Part shown: positions 47,307 to 56,028 of the stretch, in pieces
Numbering within the stretch: the first letter of the stretch is position 1
Layout of the letters: each line of letters begins with the position of its first letter
Assembly (NCBI GenBank): GCA_027306505.1
Contig: DAHUZP010000083.1
Coordinates: 1-64,000 of the forward strand
DNA from: Thermoplasmata archaeon
Lineage (GTDB): Archaea > Thermoplasmatota > Thermoplasmata > Lutacidiplasmatales > UBA184
Length of the DNA stretch: 64,000 bases
Reading direction: 5' to 3'
Translations under genes and position numbers: made by a program
The notes under the pieces: generated by a model
The model's input: the letters and a program-made list of their open reading frames with translations, nothing else
Told to the model about the DNA's origin: nothing
Database searches by the model: none

Positions 47307-48421
47307 CCTCATCCACTCCATCCACCCTTTCTCCCCCTTCCCCTCCATCCATCTCTCCCGTTCCCTCGAGCCCGACCCCCGCCTCCTCGGATCCGGGGAT
47401 GGCCTCGCTCTCTTCCAGGAGCCCGAGCGTCGCGGGAGCGCTGGCCGCCCCGATCTCCCCTCCCTCGGGGCAGGGGGAGGCGCGACCCACCCCTCAGCGG
47501 ATCTACGTCATCCTCAACCCGCGAGCGGCGGGAGGGAGGGCAGAGGAGCGCTGGCAGCAGCTCGAGCTGCCGCTCAGGACCCGGTTCCCGTTCCTCACCG
47601 TGCTCAAGACGTCGCGGCCCCAGGAGGAGGCCTCGCTGGGACAGCGGGCGGTCCGCGAGGGGGCGGACCTCGTGATCGCGGCCGGCGGGGACGGCACCTT
47701 CTCGGGCGTGGTCGATGGCGTCCTCTCCGAGCCCCCCATGACGCACGCGTCGCCCCCGGCCCTCGCCGTGCTCCCGGTGGGGAGCGGGAGCGACTTCGCC
47801 CGCGGGCTCGGGCTGCCCCGCGACCCCGCCGAGGTGATCCCTCGCATCGCCGCAGGCGCTCCCCGCAAGCTCGACGTGGGGAGGCTCACGTTCTACACGG
47901 AGACCCCGCCCCGGCTCCGCTACTTCGTGAACCAATCCTACCTGGGCTTCGGTGCGAAGGTGGTCCGGCGCGTCAACCGGGGAAGAGGGGCGGGCCACGA
48001 AGGTGCCTACACCCGGGCGGTCTTCCCGGAGCTCCTGCATCACCGACCGCTGCCGGTCACCCTTGAGGGCGACGGTGCCCCATCGGGGACCTTCGGGCTC
48101 AGCAACCTCGTGGTCGCGATCGGCCGCTACTCCGGAGGGGGGATGCTCTCCTCGCCTCGGTCGGACCCTTCGGACGGCGCCTTCGACATGATCGCCGTGG
48201 GGCCCGTCTCCCGTCTCCGCCTCTTGCTGAACCTCTCGAAGTTCCGAAAGGGCCGTCACCTTGAGCTGAAGACGGTCACCGTCTGGAAGGGCCCCACCCT
48301 CCAAGTGAGCCCCCAGGGGGGTGGAGCGGACGACCGCCTGGTCGAGGCCGACGGTGACATCGTGGGGAGCCTGCCGGTGGTCTACGACATCCTGCCGGGA
48401 GCGCTCAACTTCTGGAGCTGA
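47303..48421 (+). CDS. Diacylglycerol/lipid kinase family protein (DAGK catalytic fold)
   Basis: RIYVILNPRAAGGRAEERW...ADLVIAAGGDGTFSGVVDGVL...LAVLPVGSGSDFARGLGLPRDPAEVI; ATGA overlap with GlpD-like stop. Confidence 0.9.
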   Translation: MTSSTPSTLSPPSPPSISPVPSSPTPASSDPGMASLSSRSPSVAGALAAPISPPSGQGEARPTPQRIYVILNPRAAGGRAEERWQQLELPLRTRFPFLTVLKTSRPQEEASLGQRAVREGADLVIAAGGDGTFSGVVDGVLSEPPMTHASPPALAVLPVGSGSDFARGLGLPRDPAEVIPRIAAGAPRKLDVGRLTFYTETPPRLRYFVNQSYLGFGAKVVRRVNRGRGAGHEGAYTRAVFPELLHHRPLPVTLEGDGAPSGTFGLSNLVVAIGRYSGGGMLSSPRSDPSDGAFDMIAVGPVSRLRLLLNLSKFRKGRHLELKTVTVWKGPTLQVSPQGGGADDRLVEADGDIVGSLPVVYDILPGALNFWS

Positions 48422-48494
48422 CCGTCTATCTCCAGCGACGTTCGGGCGAGGGAGGGCGGGGTGGGTTGACCGGGCCCGGGCTGGGGGTTGGGGG

Positions 48495-49124
48495 TCAAGG
48501 GGATAGGGGAGCTATCTGCCCGGACCATTCGGCCCCTTCCCGCTCCCACTCCTGCAAACGTCTCGAGTTCTCCTGGAGGCGGACGAGCCGCGCACCCGCG
48601 TCCTCGGCGAGGAGGGTGTTCGTCGCGGCCACGAGCAGACGGTAGGGCGCGCGCCCGGAGGCGAGCTCCTCGGGGCCATGGTAGGTCTCGAGCAGGCGAA
48701 CCCGCCCGTCCTCCCAGGTCATGAGGCCGAAGCCGTCGCCGGGGACCCAGACCAGGAGGACGGAGGTGAACCCGATCCCCTCCGCCGCCGGGGTGTCCTC
48801 GCGGGCGATCACGAAGAGCTCGGGCGAGGAGGTCCCGGAGGAGAGCAGGGTCTCGCCCATCGCCTCGGCCCGATGGAACAGGCGTCGAGCGTTCTCCAGA
48901 GGGGAGCCCGAACGGTCCTCGAGGGCACGTCTCGCGCGGAAGGAAGGTCGCCTCCGGTGGCGCTTCACGGACCGGGAGACCTCTCCCCCGCGGGCGCTCC
49001 GTGCCACTGCCGACGGATCCTCCCTCCCCGTCGTCGAAGGCTCTTCCTCTCCGCGCACTGCCGACGCTGGTATCGTGAGGTCCAACTCTGGGGGGATCGA
49101 GGACCGGGTCTCGCGTTCGCTCAT
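48495..49124 (-). CDS. Hypothetical protein
   Basis: MSERETRSSIPPELDLTIPAS...ENARRLFHRAEAMGETLLSSG...FTSVLLVWVPGDGFGLMTWEDGRVRLLETYHGPEEL; non-overlapping strand-consistent ORF. Confidence 0.6.
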   Translation of the reverse strand: MSERETRSSIPPELDLTIPASAVRGEEEPSTTGREDPSAVARSARGGEVSRSVKRHRRRPSFRARRALEDRSGSPLENARRLFHRAEAMGETLLSSGTSSPELFVIAREDTPAAEGIGFTSVLLVWVPGDGFGLMTWEDGRVRLLETYHGPEELASGRAPYRLLVAATNTLLAEDAGARLVRLQENSRRLQEWEREGAEWSGQIAPLSP

Positions 49125-49245
49125 CTGCGACCTCAGAAGGACCAAGGAGGGCCTCGACCCGCCCTTGGCACACGTAGCAATGCGCATGGACCTACTTGAG
49201 CGTTTGGAGGCGGGTCCCCCCCCGTGCTGGGGGTCCGCGGGCGGC

Positions 49246-50190
49246 TCAGCGCAGGCCCACGCGCACGGAGGAGGATCCGTCGCTCCGGGTCCCGTGGGCG
49301 AGGTGCGTGGTGTTCTTCGCGACGCCGAACCTCCCCTTGCGGTCGAGAGCGATGACCCCCACGGAGTCCTTGGGCACCCCGCGAAGCGCGGCCTGGGAGG
49401 CCGCCTGCGGGTCACGGCCGTGGGCTCGGTAGCCCTCGGCAAGGGAGCGCGCGAACGTGTGGCGGATGATGACCTCCCCGACGCCGGTAACCGATATCCC
49501 CAGGTCCGGGTCGGCGTAGGTGCCGCACCCGACGAGGGAGCTATCGGAGACCCGGCCCTCCATCTTGAGGAAGATCCCGCCGGTAGAGGTGGCGGCCGCG
49601 ATCCTGCCACGTCGGTCCACGGCGACCGCCCCGACCGTACCGTGCAGGAGCTCCGGGTACCGCTTCACGAGCTTCTGCAAGGAGGCCCACCAGGCCGGGT
49701 GGTGGGAGGGTCGTCCATCGGACCAGCGACCTCGCGAGCCCCGACCCTCGAGCAGCTCTCCGCGAAGCTCGGTGTAGAGCTTCCTACGGGCGGGAAGCCC
49801 GATCCGCTCGCGGGGGAACCCCATCGCTCGGGCGAAGCGGTCGGCCCCGCGACCGCAGAGCAGTACGTGCGGGGTCTCCTCCATGACCTTCCTCGCGACC
49901 TCGATCGCGTGGGAGGTCCATGACAGATTGGAGACCGCGCCCGCCTTGCGCTGCCCGGTCATGAGCGCCGCGTCGAGCTCCGCCCGGCCCTGAAGATTGA
50001 GGACCGCCCCCCGCCCGCAGTTGAAGCGCCGGGAGCCCTCCATCCAGCGGACGGCCGCCACGACCGATTCCGTCGCATCGTCGATCTCCGACCAGCCGAC
50101 CTCGAGGGCCCCACGAACGCCCTCCAGCGCGCTGGACCCGTTCTCCGGGGTGACCCGGCCGGCACCGCCGTGGACCACGAGGCGACGCAC
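49246..50190 (-). CDS. Isoaspartyl peptidase / plant-type L-asparaginase (Ntn hydrolase)
   Basis: RRLVVHGGAGRVTP...FNCGRGAVLNLQGRAELDAALM...HGTVGAVAVDRRGRIAAATSTGGIFLKM; GTG 50190, TATA-like CTTATGCG about 25 nt upstream. Confidence 0.88.
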   Translation of the reverse strand: MRRLVVHGGAGRVTPENGSSALEGVRGALEVGWSEIDDATESVVAAVRWMEGSRRFNCGRGAVLNLQGRAELDAALMTGQRKAGAVSNLSWTSHAIEVARKVMEETPHVLLCGRGADRFARAMGFPRERIGLPARRKLYTELRGELLEGRGSRGRWSDGRPSHHPAWWASLQKLVKRYPELLHGTVGAVAVDRRGRIAAATSTGGIFLKMEGRVSDSSLVGCGTYADPDLGISVTGVGEVIIRHTFARSLAEGYRAHGRDPQAASQAALRGVPKDSVGVIALDRKGRFGVAKNTTHLAHGTRSDGSSSVRVGLR

Positions 50191-50362
50191 GGGGGTCCCG
50201 ACCGGTGGGTCCGCATAAGGGGATTGCCATCGCCTCCACGTTCGCTGGCCAATGCCCAGGCGAGGTGACCGGGGACCCTCGGGGCGCCCGAGTGGTCGGG
50301 GGGGGCGGCAGGACGGACCACCTTTAGATGCTCCGGCGGACCCCGCCTGGGGACACTTGGGA

Positions 50363-51703
50363 ATGGACCGCAGCCTCCGCTTTTTGGGCATCGGAGCCGG
50401 GGTCCGCACCCTCGGCATGGCCCTGTTCGGGCCCTTCCTTGCCCTCTTCCTACACTATGACCTCTCCATCGGCTACGTGGAGATCGGGGTGATCCTCGTC
50501 ACCCTGGGCGCCCTCCCGATCCCCGCCGCCTTCGTCGGGGGGCTCCTCACGGACCGCTGGGGAAGGAGACGCCTGTTCCTCGCCTCGCTAGCGATCGAGG
50601 CGGGGCTCGTGGGCCTCTTGGGCCTCTTCATGATGGAAAGGTCCCTCGCAGGGGTGCTGGGGGTGGGGTTCACCTCCTCGATCAACGCCGCCATGGGGGG
50701 ACCCGCCCTCTCCGCCTATGTGGCGGACCTCGCGGCGGGGTCGGAGCGGACGAAGGGGTTCACCTGGTTTCGCGTGGGATCGAACGCAGGGTTCGCCGCT
50801 GGGAGCGCGACGGGGGGTTTCCTCATCCCCCTCCTCGGCTTCGGTGAAACGACCCTCGTTTCCTCCGCCATCCTGTTCGCGGGGGTCTCCTTCTTGGTCG
50901 TGACCCTTGCGGCCTCCCCCTACGACCTCGACTTCGCCTCCTCCTCCACCCCGGACCGGCCAACGACCGCGACCCCCGGGAGCACCACCGGTGGGCCGAT
51001 CTCCCACCCCGGGGCCGGCCCTCACAGAGGCCCAGAGCCTCGCCCAGCCTCCACGCCCCCTCCCCCCTCCGCGCCACGGCGGCCGAGCGTCGTCTCGAGC
51101 CTGCGGACGGTGGGACGGGACCGCGGCTTCCTGCTCTTCTGTGTCGCGGCCGCGCTCGCCCAGATCACCATAGGTCAGTGGAGCAACACGCTCCAGCTCT
51201 TCGTCATCGGACCCATGCACCTCACCTACACCGTTCTCGGGCTCGGGCTGTCGCTCAACGGGCTCATCGTGGTCCTGGGACAGACGGTGACCACCCACCG
51301 GGTCCTGGGCCGGCGCCTCAGCTCGATCTTCGCTGCCGGGCTCGCCCTGTACGTGGTCGCCTTCCTTGCTCTGGGGCTCTCCACGCTCCTCCAGTTCTTG
51401 CCCGTCGTGGTCTTCTTCGCCGCCGTCGCTGTGCTGACGGTGGGAGAGAACCTGACCGCGATCACCCTGTCCACCCTTCCATCCAACCTGGCTCCCCGTC
51501 AGGAGATCGGGTCCTACAATGGCGGCTTCAACGCGATCGTCACCTTTGGGGGGCTCCTAGGGACGTTCGTCGGGACGTTTGCCCTCGCCTCCCTTCCGGA
51601 CCCGCTCCTCCTCTGGGTGGTCCTGGTGACCCCCAGCCTTCCGGCGGCCTTGCTCCTGCGGCACGCCGCTCACCGCATATCGAAGACGGCGGACCGGGCC
51701 TGA
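50363..51703 (+). CDS. Major facilitator superfamily transporter
   Basis: LRFLGIGAGVRTLGMALFGPFLALFL...GGLLTDRWGRRRLFLASLAIEAGLVGLLGLF; 12-TM-like hydrophobicity. Confidence 0.92.
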   Translation: MDRSLRFLGIGAGVRTLGMALFGPFLALFLHYDLSIGYVEIGVILVTLGALPIPAAFVGGLLTDRWGRRRLFLASLAIEAGLVGLLGLFMMERSLAGVLGVGFTSSINAAMGGPALSAYVADLAAGSERTKGFTWFRVGSNAGFAAGSATGGFLIPLLGFGETTLVSSAILFAGVSFLVVTLAASPYDLDFASSSTPDRPTTATPGSTTGGPISHPGAGPHRGPEPRPASTPPPPSAPRRPSVVSSLRTVGRDRGFLLFCVAAALAQITIGQWSNTLQLFVIGPMHLTYTVLGLGLSLNGLIVVLGQTVTTHRVLGRRLSSIFAAGLALYVVAFLALGLSTLLQFLPVVVFFAAVAVLTVGENLTAITLSTLPSNLAPRQEIGSYNGGFNAIVTFGGLLGTFVGTFALASLPDPLLLWVVLVTPSLPAALLLRHAAHRISKTADRA

Positions 51704-51721
51704 GGTGAGGGGAAGCGCGCC

Positions 51722-52411
51722 TCACCCCATCGTCGCGAGGAGCGCTGGGAGTTCCACCAGCGTCCGGATCGCGGTCAGGCCCTCAACGGGCTTGTCCTCG
51801 TTCCGATCGACCAGGACCCGAGCGAGCCCCGCCTCCTGGGCGGACGGAAGGGCCCCCACGGGGTCGTCCGAAACGTAGAGGACGTGTCCCACGGGGACCT
51901 TCAGCTTCTCGACCATGAACTGGAAGACGCGAGGGTCGGGGCGGTCCCAGGGCATGTCCTCGGTCGAATGGACCACTTGGAAGTAGCGCCCCACTCCCAG
52001 GCGCTCGAGCTCCGCCCGCACCTCGATCGAGCCTCGCAGCGTGTGATCGAGCGCGGCGAGGCCGACACGGGAGGCACGGAGGGCCCCGAGGCACGGGTGC
52101 GTCCCGGCGAAGATCCCGCTGATCCGGAAGGACTCCCAGTACTGGTCGGCCCGTTGGAGCATCTCCTCGGGATCTCCGGAAAGTTGAAGGGAGCTCAAGG
52201 CCGCCTTGCGGTACTCGGCCCGGATCTCGAGGGTCCATCGCTGTCCCCTGGGGCGGGACCCATACCGAAGCGACCAGTCCTTTTGGGCGCTCTCCACGGC
52301 ACGGGCAAGAGCCTCCGGTCCTGGCGCGTGACCGAGGGGCTGGAGGACTTCCTGGAGGATCTCCGCCTCGGTCCGCTCCCGAACAAGGGTGCCGGCCCGC
52401 TCGAAAATCAC
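51722..52411 (-). CDS. HAD-superfamily protein with degenerate catalytic motifs
   Basis: VIFERAGTLVRERTEAEILQEVL...GLAALDHTLRGSIEVRAELERLGVGRYFQVVHSTEDMPWDRPDPRVFQFMVEKLKVPVGHVLYVSDDPVGALPSAQEAGLARVLVDR. Confidence 0.8.
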   Translation of the reverse strand: MIFERAGTLVRERTEAEILQEVLQPLGHAPGPEALARAVESAQKDWSLRYGSRPRGQRWTLEIRAEYRKAALSSLQLSGDPEEMLQRADQYWESFRISGIFAGTHPCLGALRASRVGLAALDHTLRGSIEVRAELERLGVGRYFQVVHSTEDMPWDRPDPRVFQFMVEKLKVPVGHVLYVSDDPVGALPSAQEAGLARVLVDRNEDKPVEGLTAIRTLVELPALLATMG

Positions 52412-52559
52412 CGCCTCGATCAGGTCCCGGCCCCCCGTGGAGGTAGTGACCCTGGTTCAAACAACTTCCCGCAGCTTCCCGCCTTCGAGTCCGGTTGCAG
52501 GACGGAGAGGACACGCTCGTTCGTTGGGAGCGGATGCGACCCACCGCCGAACGGACGGT

Positions 52560-53744
52560 TCAGAGGTAGCGGTCGATGAGGTTGTCCGTCGTGTCGAAGA
52601 CGATCTTCTGGCCGCTGAACGCTTTCTTGTTCATGTAGAACGAGGCCTTCGCCGAGTTCACGGCGGCCACCGGGAACTGCTCGGAGAGGGGGGCCACCAC
52701 CATGCAGGTGTCCTGGATGACCTTCGCTCCCGCCTGACGGAGGACCTCCACCGCCGCGGCGGTCTCTTCGATGACCTTGCGGTTGGAGCATACCCAGAGC
52801 TCGGTCCCAGGCTTGAGCTTGCGGCCCTTGCGCTTGACCGACTGGGCTATCTGGATGAGCTCCCCTTTGGTGCAGTGCGGGCAGCCGATCGCGACGAGCT
52901 GCGGGTCCTCGTCGCAGCCCAGGCAGCGCTGGAACTCCCCCAACGCCGGGGCGTCGACCGAGATCCGCTCCAAGCCCCGGACGTCCTGGGCGGAAGCTTC
53001 CGGCGTCACGCCCTCCACGTGCATCATCGGGACGGCCCCCCAGGCGGAGAGGGAGCTTCCGAGCTCTTTGAGCCCGTCCAGGTCCGGTCGGATCCCGCGG
53101 AAGTAGGGGATCCTCTGACCGAGGATCTTCCCGAGATAGGCCCCGAGGACCGTGTAGCGCATCGGCCCCTTCGATACGTCCACGTCGACCAGGACCTGGG
53201 CCTTCCGACCCTCCGGGCGGTGGAGGCCATGGTCCGGGGTCTTGCCGATCACCGCGCTCGCGAGCGCGCTGGGGGCCCCTTCCCGGTTGGAGTAGGCGCC
53301 AAGGACGCTGTTCGCGTAGATGACCGCGGAGCTCTCCGCCCAGGCGAGGTGCGCGCCCGAGGGTGGGGCGAAGTCGGTGGTGTAGGGGGTGCAGGTGAAG
53401 GTGGGGATCGCTCCCATCGACATCAGCGCCTTCACGATCCGGTCCTGCTTCGCCCGGAAGTCCGTGTTCGTGTGGACGAGCCCGGGCCCGCCCACGTCGT
53501 ACCCGGCCGGGTTGATGGTCGTGGGGACGTGGAACCTGACCTCCTCCGCCATCTCCTCCAAGAACTCCGTCCCGGCGACGCCCATGGTCTTGTAGGAGAT
53601 CCCGGAGAGCTGGACGGAATAGATCGGTAGGAGCCGTCGCGCCCCGGACATCTCGCCGAGCGTCACGAGGATCCTCATGCATTCCTGCACGCGGGGGCCC
53701 TTCTCCCCCTTCAGCAGGGCTTCCTCCTCGCGGGTCAGCTCCAT
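52560..53744 (-). CDS. Aconitase X large subunit / phosphomevalonate dehydratase large subunit-like
   Basis: MELTREEEALLKGEKGPRVQECMRILVTLGEM...FHVPTTINPAGYDVGGPGLVHTNTDFRAKQDRIVKAL...PTFTCTPYTTDFAPPSGAHLAWAESSAVIYANSVLGAYSNREGAPSALASAVIGKTPDHGLH. Confidence 0.92.
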   Translation of the reverse strand: MELTREEEALLKGEKGPRVQECMRILVTLGEMSGARRLLPIYSVQLSGISYKTMGVAGTEFLEEMAEEVRFHVPTTINPAGYDVGGPGLVHTNTDFRAKQDRIVKALMSMGAIPTFTCTPYTTDFAPPSGAHLAWAESSAVIYANSVLGAYSNREGAPSALASAVIGKTPDHGLHRPEGRKAQVLVDVDVSKGPMRYTVLGAYLGKILGQRIPYFRGIRPDLDGLKELGSSLSAWGAVPMMHVEGVTPEASAQDVRGLERISVDAPALGEFQRCLGCDEDPQLVAIGCPHCTKGELIQIAQSVKRKGRKLKPGTELWVCSNRKVIEETAAAVEVLRQAGAKVIQDTCMVVAPLSEQFPVAAVNSAKASFYMNKKAFSGQKIVFDTTDNLIDRYL

Positions 53745-53888
53745 GGAGGGATTGGAACGCAGGGGCTCGCTAAAAAGGGGGCCCTGGCGCCACTCCAGCC
53801 CCGAGGGGCACCGTCCCCTCCTCGCATCGGCCCCGGTGCGTCGGCCGGGGGACCTTATGGGGAGGAGCGCTCCCCCCCGGGGACCTCC

Positions 53889-54350
53889 ATGACGATCGAA
53901 GAGCGCCTCCGCGCCCAGGGGCTCGAGCTGCCCCCCCCGCCGACCCCCAAGGGGGCCTACGTCCCCGTCGTGCTCCATGGGGGGACCGCCTGGGTCTCGG
54001 GCATGCTCCCGCTGCGCCGCGGTGTGCTCCTCGCAAAGGGGCTGGTGGGCTCCGAGGTCAGCGTGGAGCAGGCGCGGGAAGCCGCCCGTGAGGCGGGCCT
54101 CCATGCGCTCTCCGCCCTTCGCGCCACCCTCGGTTCCCTGGACCGGATCGAGCGCGTGCTTCGCGTCGCGGTCTACGTCGCGAGCGCTCCGGGCTTCACT
54201 TCCCAGCCGGACGTCGCGAACGGGGTGTCAGAGCTCCTGATCGAGCTCCTGGGCGATCCCGGCCGTCACGCCAGGGTCGCGCTGGGGGCGGCCCGCTTGC
54301 CGATGGACGCCCCGGTCGAGGTCGAGATGGCCGTCGCGGTGCGGCCGTAG
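53889..54350 (+). CDS. RidA (YjgF/UK114) family protein
   Basis: AWVSGMLPLRRGVLLAKGLVGSEVSVEQAREAAREAGLHALSALRATLGSLDRIERVLRVAVYVAS. Confidence 0.9.
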   Translation: MTIEERLRAQGLELPPPPTPKGAYVPVVLHGGTAWVSGMLPLRRGVLLAKGLVGSEVSVEQAREAAREAGLHALSALRATLGSLDRIERVLRVAVYVASAPGFTSQPDVANGVSELLIELLGDPGRHARVALGAARLPMDAPVEVEMAVAVRP

Positions 54351-54369
54351 GGGGAGGAGCCTTCGGACC

Positions 54370-55032
54370 ATGGACCTCTTCCTCGAACCCGGGCTCTACC
54401 GAAGGGGCTCCGGGCTCTACACGGTCAATCTGCGACCCGGGGAGAAGGTCTACGGGGAGGACCTCGTGAGCGACGGGGGGACCGAGTACCGTCGCATCGA
54501 TCCCTGGAGGAGCAAGCTCGGCGCCTACGTGGTCCAGGGCGGCCGCCTTTGGCCCTTCGAGCGGGTCCGGTCCGTCCTCTATCTGGGAGGCGGGCACGGG
54601 ACCACGGCGAGCCACCTGAGCGACCTGCTCCCCCGCGGCTCGATCCACGTGGTCGAGAAGTCACCCCGGGCCTTCGGGGCCCTGCTCGCCCTCTCCGAGC
54701 GCCGCGAGAACCTCTTCCCCATCATGGCGGACGTCCAGCTGCCGGAGCGCTACCGCGCGGACTGCGGAGAGGTCGACCACCTCTACCAGGACGTCTCCCA
54801 ACGCGGACAGGTGGAGATCTACCTAGAGAACCTCCGATCGGCGCTCAAGCCCCACGGCACGGGGCTCTTGATGCTCAAGACCCGGTCGGTGACCCAGACC
54901 GAGACCCCGCGCGCGGTGCTCAAGCAGGCGAGCCGGGACCTCACCCAGGAAGGCTGCGAGATCCTGGAGACGGTCGACCTCGCACCCTTCTCCCGGGGAC
55001 ACTTCGCCCTGGTCCTGCGAGCCCCGGGCTGA
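54370..55032 (+). CDS. flpA: Fibrillarin-like rRNA/tRNA 2'-O-methyltransferase
   Basis: GLYTVNLRPGEKVYGEDLVSDGGTEYRRIDPWRSKLGAYVVQG...VLYLGGGHGTTASHLSDLLPRGSIHVVEKSPRAF...DHLYQDVSQRGQVEIYLEN. Confidence 0.93.
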   Translation: MDLFLEPGLYRRGSGLYTVNLRPGEKVYGEDLVSDGGTEYRRIDPWRSKLGAYVVQGGRLWPFERVRSVLYLGGGHGTTASHLSDLLPRGSIHVVEKSPRAFGALLALSERRENLFPIMADVQLPERYRADCGEVDHLYQDVSQRGQVEIYLENLRSALKPHGTGLLMLKTRSVTQTETPRAVLKQASRDLTQEGCEILETVDLAPFSRGHFALVLRAPG

Positions 55033-55104
55033 GAAGCCGAGCCCGCCTCCCCGGGGCCCACCCGCCACGCAACGGTAAAGAAGGGCGGGCCACCTTTCAA
55101 GGGC

Positions 55105-55506
55105 GTGCCTTCTCCTCCCCAGAAGCGGCCGGCCCCGGCGGCCCCGCCGAAGGTGGTGGCCCCCAGGGGCGAACCCCAGGACCCCACGCGCGCGGCGTTG
55201 CTCGAGATCCTTCGGCTGCTCAACCAGGCAGAGAGCTACCACGACGACCGCGAGAAGGGGCTCGAGCTGGACGAGATCTCCACCATGACGCAGGAGCACT
55301 GGTCCGTCCAGAAGGGGGGCGTACAGGTCCCGGTCGTGATGGGCCTGCTCCTCCGGAACCGGATGGTGGACCATGTCCCCGGAACGGTACGGTCCTGGAC
55401 CCGCCAGCGGGACCTGGGCCCCCACTACCGGATCAACGGAGAGGGGAAGCTCTTCCTGGCGCGCTTCCTCGAGGAGAGCCAGCGGCTGTCCAGCCAGCGG
55501 GTGTGA
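55105..55506 (+). CDS. Hypothetical protein, possibly wHTH
   Basis: Strand-consistent ORF; LLEILRLLNQAESYHDDREKGLELDEISTMTQEHWSVQKGGVQVPVVMGLLLRNRMV. Confidence 0.6.
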   Translation: MPSPPQKRPAPAAPPKVVAPRGEPQDPTRAALLEILRLLNQAESYHDDREKGLELDEISTMTQEHWSVQKGGVQVPVVMGLLLRNRMVDHVPGTVRSWTRQRDLGPHYRINGEGKLFLARFLEESQRLSSQRV

Positions 55507-55538
55507 GAGGCTCCCCTTCAACGGGCCGCCACTCCGTC

Positions 55539-55547
55539 CTTAAATAC
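55539..55547 (+). promoter_or_regulatory. TATA box of rps15
   Basis: cttaaatac about 28 nt upstream of ATG 55573. Confidence 0.65.
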
Positions 55548-55572
55548 ACAAACCCGGTCGGCGCCAACCCCC

Positions 55573-56028
55573 ATGAGCCGTATCCACTCCTCGCACCGCG
55601 GCAAGGCCTCGAGCCGGAGGCCCTACCCGGCGAGCCTCCCGTCCTGGGTCCCGTTGGACAAGGACGAGGTGGAGGAGGAGGTCCTGCGCCTCGCGAAGGG
55701 CGGCACGAGCCCTGCCCAGATCGGCCTCACCCTCCGTGACACCTTCGGGGTCCCCTCCACGCGCCTCCTGACCGGCAAGCGGCTCACCGCTTTCCTTGAG
55801 GAGAAGGGCACCAAGCCCCAGCTCCCCGAGGACCTCGCCGCGCTCCTCAAGCGCGTCGTCCACCTCCAGCAGCACCTGGAGCATCACCCCAAGGACCTCT
55901 CCAACCAACGGGGGCTCTCCCTGATGGAATCGAAGATCCGCCGCCTCTCCCGCTACTACCGGCGGCGCGGCCGTCTCCCAGAGGAGTGGCGCTACAGCAG
56001 CGCCTCCGCGGCCCTCATGGTCCAATGA
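55573..56028 (+). CDS. rps15: Small ribosomal subunit protein uS15
   Basis: MSRIHSSHRGKASSRRPYPASLPSWVPLDKDEVEEEVLRLAKGGTSPAQIGLTLRDTFGVPSTRLLTGKRLT. Confidence 0.95.
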   Translation: MSRIHSSHRGKASSRRPYPASLPSWVPLDKDEVEEEVLRLAKGGTSPAQIGLTLRDTFGVPSTRLLTGKRLTAFLEEKGTKPQLPEDLAALLKRVVHLQQHLEHHPKDLSNQRGLSLMESKIRRLSRYYRRRGRLPEEWRYSSASAALMVQ

